Assembly (NCBI GenBank): GCA_020466095.1
Contig: CM035806.1
Coordinates: forward strand, 136,776,763-136,840,762
Source: Chlorops oryzae
Lineage: Eukaryota > Arthropoda > Insecta > Diptera > Chloropidae
Direction: 5' to 3'
Length of the DNA: 64,000 nt
A program made the position numbers and the translations under genes. Below, piece by piece: positions 53,958 to 64,000 of the stretch. The notes under the pieces are model-generated. The model made no database searches and was not told the DNA's origin. It was given only the letters and a program-made list of their open reading frames with translations. How positions within the stretch are numbered: position 1 is the stretch's first letter; each line of letters begins with the position of its first letter.

Positions 53958-54527
53958 TATAGGACTATAGGTCTAACTCTTCTTCTTCCTAATCCCTGCA
54001 ATGTGTTAGAGCTACGCTGCTTCAACATAGGCATATAGCATGAGGAAAAGAGAAGCATGCAATAGCAGCGAAATCTTTAGCTCTGCTGTGGTGAAATACA
54101 TTGCCACTTTTATTTTTAATTTTGGGAGATTTTCGAGTACATTACATATAAAATATCTACCAAACTCATAAAGTAATATGAAAAGCTTGAAAAACATAAA
54201 ACTAATCAAGGAATCTCAATATCAAGAAGAAATATAAATTGTTTTTTTAGTCCTACCCTGTCCGCATATCTTTTTGATCACACTTTTTCAGCAAAAATAC
54301 TGAATTCTATGTACAATCAAATTCGCAGCCGTAGTCAAAAATGTATGTCATTTTATTACAAAATGAACACATTCGTGCACATTGAGCAAAAACATATCGT
54401 AATAAATTTAATAAAGTTTCAATTATGAACTTTTCAAGCAATATAAAAAACCGAGTCGACGCGGTGTTTCTTTTATAATTTTCTTGCAAGTGGCATCATA
54501 GTGCCACTTTTTGTCTGCCCGTATTGT

Positions 54528-54653
54528 TGTTGGTAGCTTTCTGGTGAATTTCTCGAAAGAGTTGAATTTCCTATTCCTGCCTAAGGTTTTTGTTGGTAGC
54601 TTTTTGGTGAATTTCTCGAAAGAGTTGAATTTCCTATACCTGCCTAATGGTGA
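54528..54653. repeat. Tandem duplication of 63 bp
   Basis: TGTTGGTAGCTTTCTGGTG ... starts at 54528 and again at 54591; the copies differ at about three positions. Confidence 0.85.
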
Positions 54654-54800
54654 ATTTCATATTAGCGGCAGAGGCTTTTCGACGTCGACAGTTAGACCTA
54701 CAGTCCTACATGCTTTCAAGTTGCGTGCAGCCTACGTCATACCTTCAATTTTAAACAATTTTGACAACCAATAGATGTGCTCAACTTGAAAGCAAATTAT

Positions 54801-55220
54801 CCCTGCAGTAATATGGTTTGACCCAAGTGTAGCCATCGGTCAGGCCATCATGTTACCAGTACTAGTCCCCTCATAATTCCACTTCTAATGTATTTAACTG
54901 ACCGTTTTAACATGGGCCTGTCATTGGAGAGGGTCTAGTCCACAAAACGTCTGACCGTAGGACAGTTTTTTTTTAGGTCAATTGTCGTAATTTTGCCTGG
55001 TTTTAGGATAGTCATATAAGGCAAATAAAAAACCAATTTCCTATATATATTTTAAGCTGATGAAAGTGTAATTTACAGACTAACCTTAAACCAACCTGTT
55101 TATTACCGACCTCCGGCTAGCCGAATTCGATGGGGCGAACTGCCATAATATAACCAGTACGATTTGGACCGGTCAAAGGCCAGTCCTTCTTAGGAAATTG
55201 ACCGGCTCATTACTGCAGGG
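54801..55220. mobile_element. 420-bp TIR element
   Basis: CCCTGCAGTAATATGGTTTGACC at the left and GGTC-type text ending ATTACTGCAGGG at the right are inverses over at least 12 bp. The interior has GGTCAG and ACCAGTAC blocks in both orientations (ACCAGTAC at 54855 and 55155). The target duplication is unclear. Confidence 0.65.
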
Positions 55221-55289
55221 ATTGAACGTGTGGCTGCAGTGATAGTGAGTTTCGGTAGCAGTTTGCGCCCGTTTACACATACCGTTACG

Positions 55290-55640
55290 TTGCGCCTCGA
55301 CGGGCAATAATTATTGCTAGCAATCTGTCAAATTGCTTTGCCAGGTAGAGGCAATAATGCCAGGTGGGATTTTCATGTTATGCCATCTTCATATTCAAAA
55401 TGATTTCGAACAGGCTACTACGCTGCGCACGCGCTCTCGATGCCTTCAAACAACTATGAGACGAGTGTGACGAAGAAGAAAAACGAAGTAAACCAAAATT
55501 TTGGGTTAATCCATTTTTGCAAAAACGGGATCAACATAGTTTGAACATTATCTTATAAATATCGGCGACGCACCACTCCATTTTGACGATATACACACTT
55601 TGAAAATTTCATAGAAATGAAATTCGGCTGTCCAATAGCT
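55290..55640 (-). repeat. Copy of the composite foldback repeat upstream of RPRD1
   Basis: GCGCCTCGACGGGCAATAAT, GCTAGCAATCTGTCAAATTG, GGCTACTACGCTGCGCACGC and ATCGGCGACGCACCA are the reverse complement of 47715-48175. It ends about 330 bp before the RPRD1 start codon. Confidence 0.8.
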
Positions 55641-55967
55641 TCGACAAAAAAGCATGCAGAGAGCTGTTGGCTTGGATTTTGTTTGAGTTCGACAAATTTG
55701 TTGGCGTTGGTGTGGGTTATGGCGAAAAGCGTTTTTTTGCTGTACGTCAAAAAAACGTTTTGTTGGCTTTGGTGTGTTTTCACCCTTATCATCATCCAAC
55801 AATCGCTGATTTGTTGAACGATGTTGACGTACGTGTAAACGGGCTCTTTTTTGCTGGGCGCTCAAACTCGATTCTGAAATATCGTTAATGGTATCGATTT
55901 CTAGATGAGCTGGGAAACAATCGAATATCGAATTTACCCATTCCTAATAGATACAAATCAGCTCGAA

Positions 55968-58900
55968 ATGTCAGCATTCACCGAATCGGCTTTCTTAAAA
56001 AAGCTCGGCGATCTCAATTCCAGTCAACAGAGCATCCAAACATTATCTCTATGGTTAATTCACCATCGTAAGCACAATGAATCGATAGTCAAAACTTGGC
56101 TACGTGAACTAGAAACAGGTGAGTGCCCCGAATAGAGTGTTACGTAGTTTTGTTATTTTCGCTAGATCCTTAATCAAATCCTTTTGCAGCTCCCGAAGGG
56201 CGAAAGTTAACCCTTATGTACTTGGCAAATGATGTGATACAGAATAGCAAGAAGAAAGGACCTGAGTATGGCAAGGAATTTGCAAAGCATTTGTCTCAAG
56301 CCTTCTCCCATATTGGGATGACATGTAAATCAGAAAGATTGGTTGGAAGTTGTGGGCGTTTATTGCGCATTTGGGAGGAGCGAAGTGTTTACGATTCCAA
56401 ATTGATCGAAGAGTATCGTGCGCGTTTAAACAAAGAGCATAAGGCAGGGAATAGTAATGAAAATGCAGAAAGCGGTAGTAAAAGGAGTATGACGCCAAAC
56501 TCTAATTATACCAAACACAGGTCAAGCGATAGACTAGAAAAACGAAAGTCCGAACGTGAAGAAGGCAAAGCAGATTTAAAACGGAGACATCGTGACCAGA
56601 CCACTAAGAACGACAAATCTGCGGGAAAACGAACAAACGAACCACATACAAGTTCTAGTGAAAATCAGCAAACGGTATCAGCATTGGAAAGCGCAGCAGC
56701 AGTAGTTTCTTCTGGCAATGGAAATGGTGATATTAGTCCATATATTCCACTCGGCGAACCACCTGAACCGGAGGAGCTTATCAAGGCGCTTGTAAATATT
56801 GAAAATTCTGCGTCAAGTGATGTCGTCATACGGGAACGAATTGCCAAATTACCGCCCGAAATATCAGAAATGAGCTGCCTATCCAAATTGGAAGATAAGG
56901 ATGCAGCAAAGGCATTATCCAAACAGGTAAAATATATATTTAGGGAAATTTTATTTAAAAAACTGTGCTTGGTGTTTGGTGATCACTTTTGCACCGGTAA
57001 ATGGGGTTGCGAATCTGTTTTGGTTTACTTTTTGTTTCCAAAGGACATTGCATAATCAACAGAATGGCATCAAAGTTCAATAAAGCTGATCAAGTTTTAC
57101 TCAATAAGATTCTTTTTCCTTCTTCCTGGGCACGTTAAAAAATATAACGAATTCTTAAACAAGTTAATCATCTTTCAAAGACATCTGCAAATTAATAAGT
57201 GCATTTCCATTATAATTTTTCAAATAAGTATGTCTTCACGTCACCCTTTTGTTTTTGCTTTAATATCAGTTGGCTTGATCTTTATGTTATGCTATGTTCT
57301 CACTAGGCCGGGTTAGGGTTATCGGCGAACCCGAAAATATACCCTGGGTTAACATTTAACTCTGAGGTTCGCGCAGAGTTGCATTTGAAAATTTCAGTTA
57401 CATTTGCTAACACCGAGTACAAAAACCGGGTAAAAATTTAATACGACACTGGCAGGAAGCTTTCTCGTGCAGAAAATGAGTGGGGAAGGATGCACGTATT
57501 TGGATATGTAAATTTCGATCACAGTTCGTGGAACGTTTTGTGATGCCGCTTTCACTATTAGCTCCATTAATATTTTTTTGTAATACTGCTGCAATATTGC
57601 TGCAATGTAAAATGCCGACTGGGTAGGTGATTGCTTGGGCTTGAACGGGGCTTTAGGGCAGTGATGGCCAGACAGACCTATACGTAAACATTCATAACTG
57701 TGTGTGTGAATGCGCTGTCGACTTCCCCTTCAGTACGCGGAACTACTTCCGAGCTAACGAAATCGCTAGCTACCGGTATGGGGGGGGGGGTAGTTCCTCG
57801 TTAATCTACTTTGAATGTTTTTCAGCGGAGAATTTAACACGGCGATGTCCTAGGCGGTAGGCAATCGCCACCGCTTCGCTTACCTTTAGATAGTGAAATC
57901 GGTAGTTCCAGCCATCACTTTTTGCGTTTCTTTCAGCTGCCAAGGAATGTGTTTTCAATGGATTTCATGTATTACGTCAATAGGAGTCGCAGAACTTCGA
58001 GCTGTCGTAGCTTAGAGTGTAGGACATTCGCCTCGCAATCGGAAGGTTTCTGGTTCGAATCCCGCTGGAAAGTTTTTTTTTTTTTTTTTTTTTTAAGGTG
58101 GTTTTCCCTGCTCTGCCAGAAATAAAATGTATCAGAAATTTTCCGAGGTGCTTTTTCGTTTCTGACAGCACTAGAGAGATCCCCTTAACCTTAAAAAAAA
58201 ATAAATTAAAATAAAAACGATAATTTCGAAATTGCTATCAATTTTTTTTACGAGTTGACGGGCACGAAATTCTAAATACACCATTACAAATCCAGGACAA
58301 AGTTGACCGATAAATTGCTTTCACTTCAAAGTTTTTCGCATTTTTCGAATTTTACCATTTCTCCAAATTTTTTCGTCAGCGCTGGGGATTGAACTCGAAC
58401 CTCCAAGCTCCTAAGCACAAATGCTTTACGCTACACCACGAAGTCACATGACTCACGCGTGCCAAATATGTTATATATACTATAGCTTACATAAGACACT
58501 ACCTTGGGGTGCTGATATAGCTACTTAGGAGTGGGTACCGAAATAGTTAGCTAAAATAGGGCAATCGCCACTTTCTGTACTGAAGGGTCGCTGTGAGTTA
58601 CGCTGATTTGCATTGACGAAGTTTTTTTTTGTACACACACGAATGCAGCCAACCGTTTTTCGCATGAATCGGTATACGCTATACGTGTGCGACTGCTGCG
58701 TCGGCAGAACTCGGTCTCTCCATTAATTCCCTTAACAGCTCTGATGGACGATGATATGCGGTTGTGAAAGATTTGGTCGATGCCTTTATAAACCAAATTT
58801 AATGAAGTTATGCCTCTCCAGCTGGACCATTCCATCAGGTTTCCTTTTTTTGATAAATTGATAATGATATCGACATCAAACTTGAGCGGTAAGGACTCTT

Positions 58901-59411
58901 GGGTCCAAATTTGTTTAATAGTTGGTTGAATAATTTGAGCTTGCTGGGCTCTTATCTGCTTTGAGCTGTTCAGAAGCAATGTTGTCCGGACCAGCGGACT
59001 TTTCCGTTTTAAATTATTTAATATACCTAAAACAACGGAGAAAACATTTCCATTTCTTTCCTTTTGTAGGTTGACGAAGCTGTCGAATTACTCAATGATT
59101 ATAACGCACGCTTAACTGCTGAAATGGAAGAGCGCAGCAAACTAGCAACAATGCTACGTGATTTTCAAGCTGAACAAAAGGAACTACTTGCACAAGCGGA
59201 AAAGAGTCTGGAGGTACGTCGAGCAATCATAATGCATACAATATAACCTATTTGTTTCTTCTAGGAGCATAAAAAGAAGCTGAATAACGTTTACGCTGTG
59301 CAAAAGGAAATCCGGGATCATCTAACAAATCTGCCCGATATGACACAATTGCCAGACGTTACCGAATTGGCACCACTACCATCCGCAGGCGATCTATTTA
59401 ATATCCATTAA
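55968..59411 (+). CDS. RPRD1: RPRD1 (CREPT/p15RS family): Pol II CTD-interacting protein, four exons
   Basis: RPRD1 proteins bind the phosphorylated RNA polymerase II C-terminal domain in the nucleus. Exons 55968-56118, 56190-56926, 59070-59213 and 59265-59411 join in phase to 392 residues (human ~320). The CID spans residues ~1-135: MSAFTESAFLKKLGDLNSSQ, QTLSLWLIHHRKH, LTLMYLANDVIQNSKKKGPE, RIWEERSVYD. A Ser/Lys-rich linker (~136-235) accounts for the extra length. Then EPEELIKALVNIENSASSD and the coiled-coil region VDEAVELLNDYNARL...EHKKKLNNVY, ending LPSAGDLFNIH, close to the family's C-terminus. The start is the Met beginning MSAF, as in vertebrates; an in-frame Met 21 codons upstream (55905) is less likely. 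Intron 2 (2.1 kb) holds repeats. Confidence 0.93.
58001..58072 (+). mobile_element. tRNA-derived SINE head in RPRD1 intron
   Basis: GCTGTCGTAGCTTAGAGTGT (A box TAGCTTAGAGTG) and GGTTCGAATCCCGC (perfect B box) at tRNA spacing, followed by a 22-base T run. It is close in sequence to 36699-36760. Confidence 0.7.
58377..58448 (-). mobile_element. tRNA-like (SINE-type) relic
   Basis: Minus strand: CTTCGTGGTGTAGCGTAAAGC (A-box arm) and GAGGTTCGAGTTCAATCCCC (B-box arm with a 5-base addition). The relic at 60836 shares the unusual GAGGTTCGAG.TTCAATCCC ending. Confidence 0.6.
58551..59035 (-). mobile_element. LINE reverse-transcriptase fragment in RPRD1 intron
   Basis: The minus strand gives GKSAGPDNIASEQLKADKS near 59030, then LPLKFDVDIIINLSKKGN, SSWRGITSLNLVYKGIDQIF and HNRISSSIRAV across frameshifts. 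The N.K..GPD.I..E.LK and W.GI.LLN..YK.. patterns are RT domains 1-2 of RTE/R1-like LINEs; this is a different clade from the jockey copies. No catalytic YADD remains. Confidence 0.7.
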
Positions 59412-60483
59412 CTTAAATGAAATTTTTAAATCATAGCTAAGTAACCATCACAAGTTTAATGTAAACTTAATTATGTCCATTGGACTTATCCATGATGAAT
59501 ATAAGATATCAAATATTATATACAGCCTCCTAATGTTACTCAAACTATGTACGATTGAAATGATGAATTTTTTTTGTCGCAGAGAGCTCAGTTGGGAATA
59601 GTGCATTGAGACATTTTATCTTTTTCAGTTGAAGAGTATCACTGCAAGCTATAATAAATTTATCAGAGTTCGAAAATAACCATCAACCGATTGAACATTA
59701 TGATTCTCCGCCGACTTTATTCATATTAAGCAATGCATAAATGGTTTCTCTCAGGGAACAACAATTATGACAAAAACGATTCGGTTTCTCACTGAGATTT
59801 GTTTTCAGTTTTTAAAAATATCTCTCCTTGCAATGAGACTTATATTCGAGAAATAATTTCGGTCAGCTGGTGAGAGATATACGATTTGTTTGCAAATAAA
59901 ACTCATTTTTCGCGGTTGTAATTTCCGATCAGTGAGAAGGACTTTTGTTCTTACAAAATAAAGGTTTCTCTGAACAAAAACAAAGGGAAGATAAAAAAAA
60001 AATTTCTGTTAACCATTGAGTGTTATTGTTTTTCTCTTTAAATAAGTGTTATTGGATGATACTTTGCAATGGTTGAGAGATATTTTCAAACTCTGAAATT
60101 TATACCATTGATGGGCACACCAACACCATTACACTTTTGCTTGTCCCAGTAGTCAGCGGAGCCACCACAACACTAGCGATTTCACTAGTCACTGGGTGTC
60201 GGGGATCGGTCCCTTTCCTATCCAAGACGCTGGCGAATTTAACATTACGATCTCATTGCCGGGGACAGGTCGTCCTTTTATGCGCCACCTTTAACCAGTC
60301 ATTTCGCTAGCGAAAAGGGGCAGGAAAATGGCCTAGCACCAGCGACTGAGAAAAAAGAAAAATTTCATTTTTTGTTTTGACTTTTTTTTAAATTTATTTA
60401 TTTTATTAATTATTATATTTTTTTGTTTATCTATTTTTTATTTTAAATCTTTTTTAACTTCTCTTCAAATTTTCTCGCCTCCA
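59412..60483. other. 3' flank of RPRD1 and spacer
   Basis: AATAAA at 59653-59658 could be the RPRD1 poly(A) signal. A more GC-rich block at 60110-60350 (GATCGGTCCCTTTCC, CCGGGGACAGG, CACTAGCGATTTCACTAG) looks like a decayed repeat; no gene. Confidence 0.4.
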
Positions 60484-60484
60484 C

Positions 60485-60549
60485 CGAGCCTTGAACCGCT
60501 GACCACCAGATCGCTGGGCGAACGTCTTAACCATTACGCTAAACGAACG
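60485..60549 (-). mobile_element. tRNA-like (SINE-type) relic
   Basis: Minus strand: CGTTTAGCGTAATGGTTAAG (A-box arm) then CAGCGGTTCAAGGCTC (degenerate B box). Flanked by T-rich DNA and AAATTTTCTCGCC, a flank shared with 60836. Confidence 0.6.
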
Positions 60550-60835
60550 AATTTAATTTCTTGGTTAAAATGCTCACTTGAGTTTAGCGTTGCTCAGATT
60601 TTGGGAAACGTATTTAACGAATTTTTTCCAAAAATCTACATACATTCAAAATGAATTTAATAACTTACAAATAGGGGAAATGTTTTCTTCCAAAATGAAC
60701 CATTAAAAAAAAAAAACTTAATAAACTTAAAAAATTGTTTGTCTTCCAAAATAACTGAACTATGAACAAAAAAAAAAAAACTCTAATTTATAAAAAAAGT
60801 AAAAATTTTAGGAAAAATTCTCGCCGCCCGCAGGG

Positions 60836-60898
60836 ATTGAACCTCGAACCTCCCGGCTATCGAGTCATAGTTTGAACCACTGCGCTATCGAACGCTTA
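60836..60898 (-). mobile_element. tRNA-like (SINE-type) relic, well preserved
   Basis: Minus strand: CGTTCGATAGCGCAGTGGTTC (A box TAGCGCAGTGG) and GAGGTTCGAGGTTCAATCCC (B box GGTTCAATCC) at tRNA spacing. The 5-base addition before the B box argues against a working tRNA gene. Confidence 0.65.
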
Positions 60899-61140
60899 AC
60901 GGGCAAATGATCAGAATGCGACGTAAAAGCAGACAACAGCAAAAACAATCATACGCAGCAAATAGGGAAATGTGAGCTGAGGCCTATCTACTCTTTCAGG
61001 TTCATGTGATAGGTGAAATGGCTAGTCATCAAGGACTGGCACTTTGGCATGTCACAAATATCGGGGGCGACCTTCTGACTACTGGGGTCCTGTCGACGAA
61101 TGCCCGACGTGAAGCGTAATGATTCGTTTACGTTAGACTT

Positions 61141-61345
61141 AAGACGCGAACGTGAAAACAGTAATAAAAATCTTACGTAATTAATGAACAGCCCGTAATT
61201 AGAAAAACGTAAGTTCATATACATAGATGGCTCTTAGAACTAAAATCCAGTACAAATGTGAGGAAAATGGTAGAAAAACAAATCACGCGTACGGATAGAG
61301 TGCTTGACCTCCATACATTTCTTGGTAAATTATAGAAAGAGTTGT
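61141..61345 (-). repeat. Dispersed repeat with CACGTTCGCGTCTTAA motif, copy 2
   Basis: Reverse complement matches 19801-19965: AAATCACGCGTACGGATAGA, TTGACCTCCATACATTTCTT, AAGACGCGAACGTGAAAACA. Confidence 0.7.
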
Positions 61346-61507
61346 CCTAGGGCAATGAAATTTGACATGGACGTTTCTTAGCAAATATCTATGAAATTCA
61401 AAAAAAAAAATTTCGAAATCAAACCACCCCAACCCCCATTTCCATGAAAAGGGGTGGACCCAAATTCCACAATTTTGTACCCACAGTGTTGAAATTCAGA
61501 ACATAGC
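61326..61507 (+). repeat. ~180-bp direct repeat, left copy
   Basis: AAATTATAGAAAGAGTTGTC, CTAGGGCAATGA, CCCCCATTTCCATGAAAAGG and CAGAACATAGCTTA recur at 62698-62873 in the same order. The TIR element at 61508-62697 lies exactly between the two copies. Confidence 0.9.
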
Positions 61508-62697
61508 TTAGGGGTCGTTCACATATTACGTAACGCGGAAGGAGGGAGGGGGGTTTAGGAAATTGTTACGAAACTTTACAAGGGGGAGCGACGGTTCCCT
61601 GCGTATGTTACGTAACACGCTGATATAAGAATAATAACACAGGCCTGCAGAATTGAAATTTGATTTTCCCCTTTTGAGCTGCAGTGGTGTTTCGATTATA
61701 ATTTTGTGTGCTGAAAAATTGAAAAATTTCCAAAAAAAATTCCATTAAGTCAGAATTTCGAAAAATTCGCGTAAGAATATTTTCGACCATTGCTTGATTG
61801 AAACTAATTTTTCTCATATATGGTTTAAAACCTTTTAAAATTTTTAAATCTTTTGATGGCGTTTTTCAAATTGAACAAAAAAACTTTCGAATTAACCGGA
61901 TGCGTAACCCCATCATAATGTACCACATAAAGTTTAAACCTCTGGACGGTTGGCACCCATTTGTACTACATAACATCCAGGATGGTATCTAGGCGTACCT
62001 CCACCCTATAAGACACCCAATTGTTGTTTCTCATCTTTTCATCTACTGATAATTTCAAAGATTTGATTTTAAAATTGCAATTTGATAGCCGGGTCGAAAG
62101 GGTTAAAACATCATTCTTTAACACGACGCGAAAAAGATATTCGAAATCGTTAAATGAATGATGTAAAATGATGCTCAAAGTCGAAAAATTGAAAAATTTA
62201 TGAAAGGTTTTTTTTTTTAGAATTTGAATTAACATAGATCACCCGTTATCAGTCCCCTTTCCAAAACTGATATCTTAAATTGTGGGCCAATCAATTGTGT
62301 GTACGTATGTAAAATCTAAGAACTGCAGCACAAACCTTATTCACGATACAAAGGTTTTTCTAAAGCAACTCAATTCGGAGATTCGTATACATAACATAAC
62401 ACAAGTTGGTAATGAAAAATTCACTTGTCTTTTCGTTTGAAAAAGAAGAAATTACAAGATTGATTTGAAATATTTTATATTTTAATATGTATAAACTATT
62501 GCGAATTTATGTTAATTTTGTTAAAAAGACTTCTTTCTAATTTTATTTCATAATGGCAGAACAAAAATTTTACATGTGTGACTGTTACTACCGGGGGGAG
62601 GGAGGGTGTCTGAAATTTGTTATTTCTTGTTGCAAGGGGGGAGGGGGTGTCTAAAATGGCCGAAAACTGCGTTACGTAATATGTGAACGACCCCTAA
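61508..62697. mobile_element. 1.19-kb TIR element with perfect 29-bp ends
   Basis: TTAGGGGTCGTTCACATATT-ACGTAACGC at the left is the exact inverse of the right end. GGAGGGAGGGGGG-like G-rich blocks lie just inside each end (61543 and 62594). Short interior frames have no domain. This kind of terminus is common in arthropod DNA transposons. Confidence 0.9.
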
Positions 62698-62873
62698 ATT
62701 ATAGAAAGAGTTGTCCTAGGGCAATGACTTTTGGCATGGACGTTTCTTTGCAAATATGAAATTCAAAACAAAATTTTCGAAATTAAACCACCCTAACCCC
62801 CATTTCCATGAAAAGGGGTTGACCCCAATTTCCACAATTTTGAACCCTCAGTGTTAAAATTCGGAACATAGCT
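62698..62873 (+). repeat. ~180-bp direct repeat, right copy
   Basis: Pairs with 61326-61507; about 10% divergent by eye (AAATATGAAATTC vs AAATATCTATGAAATTC; GGGGTTGACC vs GGGGTGGACC). Confidence 0.9.
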
Positions 62874-64000
62874 TACTGTTGTGCCCCAAAGTTGTAAAAG
62901 TTGAACTTCGAAACGGTGCCACGCCTACTTTTTGTGCCACGGCCACTGAAAGTTGGAAAAGACTTTGAAGAGGTGTAACATCCTCACAAAAATGTTTGCG
63001 GTGCAAATACGATTGGTTCCAAAGTATAGCACATATTTAAGATGTGCTTAAGTTCTGCACACAATCCAATGTTGGGGCAATTGATAAGAAAATAGAAGAT
63101 GCATTATATATGTAATTAGTAAACGACCGTCCATTTATAGTAGTATATCAGGCATTAATTATTTTAAGACATTGTTGTCCTAAATACTATTTCTTAGTTT
63201 TAATAAGTCCATTTGATTTTTTGACAACAGTGTTTTTTTTTTTCAAAAAGAAAGAGTTTTAAGCTTCACGAACACTTACTAAATCCATATAAAAAATTCC
63301 TTTATAGTCAGATTTAAGAAAAGCAATTAGTAATAATTGCCTAGCGCTTTGCACTTATTTTGAATACCACGCCTTATACAAGGAGGTTTTTATTATTAGT
63401 AAAATCTAATTATAGGTGGCGTATAATCTTCAACAAAAATTCTAATAAAACATTCCAATACAATAAAAAAAAAAAAAAATTACCACACCATTACATTTGA
63501 AGTGTAAAAATAAACATAGGTACATAATAATTATAAATTTCTTGCCAAATTTCTGATAAAATCTAGTTTAAAATTTTACACAGTTCTCACGAATTTCGTG
63601 TAAGTAAAAAACGCACTGTAACTTTATCTTTTGTACTCTCCAAATAAATAATATATATTAACATATACTTTTAATATTTTTACACGCTAAATACGCTCAT
63701 TTCGCATTTGTTAGGTGCAAATTAAATTAATGAATAAATCATAAAACCGATTGGGAAAAAATATGTTTGACATTCCGTGTACGGTTTTCAACTAAACTGG
63801 AAACATTACAGTCAGACTAGATACTGTATGTTTTATTTAGGAAGAAATAATATCGGTTTTGTTTGGCACACAAATTTCATGCCACTTATTTTGGTCATAC
63901 GTCATTGGAAACAACAAAGGCCTGCAGGTTCTGTTAAAATATAATAATATAAATCAGTGCAATTACTGACGAATACCAGAAACGTGATAAAATGCACATA
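62874..64000. other. AT-rich DNA at the window end
   Basis: No gene recognised. GTGCCACGCCTACTTTTTGTGCC near 62921-62943 resembles text in the GGGCGTGGC repeat family. There are poly(T) at 63232-63243 and poly(A) at 63466-63479. Confidence 0.4.

Larger units (their letters stand above)
49690..54290. mobile_element. Large foldback element, split by two later insertions
   Basis: The left arm (49690-49849 plus 51368-51515) is the inverse of the right arm (about 54000-54290). Landmarks include GGACAGGGTAGGACTA, CATAAAACTAATCAAGGAA, ATATGTAATGTACTCGAA, AATCTCCCAAAATTAAAAAT and TTGAAGCAGCGTAGCTCTAA. The left arm is cut at 49850-51367 and the middle is filled by the hAT-type element at 52492. No transposase is visible. 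Confidence 0.8.
56927..59069 (+). other. RPRD1 intron 2 (2.14 kb) with repeats
   Basis: Donor CAG|GTAAAA, acceptor TTTTGTAG. It contains tRNA-like relics at 58001 and 58377, a LINE fragment at 58551-59030 (antisense), a G11 run at 57780-57790 and a T22 run at 58073-58094. Confidence 0.75.

Noticed and set aside
53768..54774. Short frames including two 21-residue repeats (VGSFLVNFSKELNFL)
   Set aside because: The doublet is simply the 63-bp tandem duplication. There is no longer frame or domain.
56927..57055. Read-through of RPRD1 exon 2 into the intron as an alternative C-terminus
   Set aside because: The CAG|GTAAAA donor joins in phase to the conserved coiled-coil exon. The read-through text has no family similarity.
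57780..57790. G11 run in the RPRD1 intron as a possible quadruplex
   Set aside because: A single G tract without neighbouring G runs; most likely a simple homopolymer.
1..64000. CRISPR arrays, rRNA genes, bacterial operons
   Set aside because: None of the tandem arrays has repeat-spacer structure. Introns, poly(A) signals and TEs show this is animal nuclear DNA.

Overview
The window looks like nuclear DNA from a higher fly (Diptera, Cyclorrhapha). The base composition is AT-rich, most confident introns are 50-75 bp with GT..AG ends, and SELENOF has Cys in place of Sec. Small TIR elements, LINE fragments and tRNA-derived repeats fill almost all intergenic and long-intron space. A tephritid-type fly is my guess, but the sequence alone does not fix the family. 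No rRNA, CRISPR or bacterial gene was seen.

Five host loci can be supported. (1) 4058-5326, minus: a first coding exon for a secreted, furin-site-containing protein I do not recognise; its other exons are outside the window or unseen. (2) 31647-35062, plus: a very unusual gene. A basic N-terminal region leads into about 33 copies of a 36-bp/12-residue Cys-Gly-Gly/Lys-Pro-Pro repeat, then a Lys/Ser-rich tail, and after a 55-bp intron a cytochrome c oxidase subunit 6A domain. One in-frame stop and several small indels break the frame as it is given here. (3) 35443-45942, minus: the axonemal WD40 protein CFAP52 (WDR16), with 11 coding exons I could phase, one GC-AG intron, one apparent 1-base frameshift and a 6.6-kb TE-filled intron. 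(4) 48752-49383, plus: SELENOF (Sep15) with CxC in place of CxU, three exons. (5) 55968-59411, plus: the RNA polymerase II CTD-binding protein RPRD1 (CREPT/p15RS family), four exons.

Loci 2 and 3 are convergent, with only 380 bp between their stop codons. In flies, CFAP52 is expected mainly in sperm and ciliated neurons. A COX6A domain fused to a Cys-rich structural repeat next to it suggests a sperm-tail or sperm-mitochondrion protein, but this is inference.

The remaining sequence is a palimpsest of transposons. Many have boundaries readable here from target-site duplications: 8-bp hAT-type elements (14254, 20729, 21526, 26528, 43235, 43864, 46751, 48202, 52492), a TA element (9188) and a TTAA element (23193). 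The last two, and the 49850-51367 insertion, are confirmed by an uninterrupted second copy of their host repeat in the same window. Other notable items are a PIF/Harbinger-like TIR element carrying a MADF-domain exon (24711-25469), jockey-type LINE copies (18017-18492, 26010-27915), nine tRNA-like loci, a 57-bp-arm hairpin (46534-46650) and a 113-bp-arm hairpin (40949-41192). A hAT-like element ends 23 bases before the SELENOF start codon.
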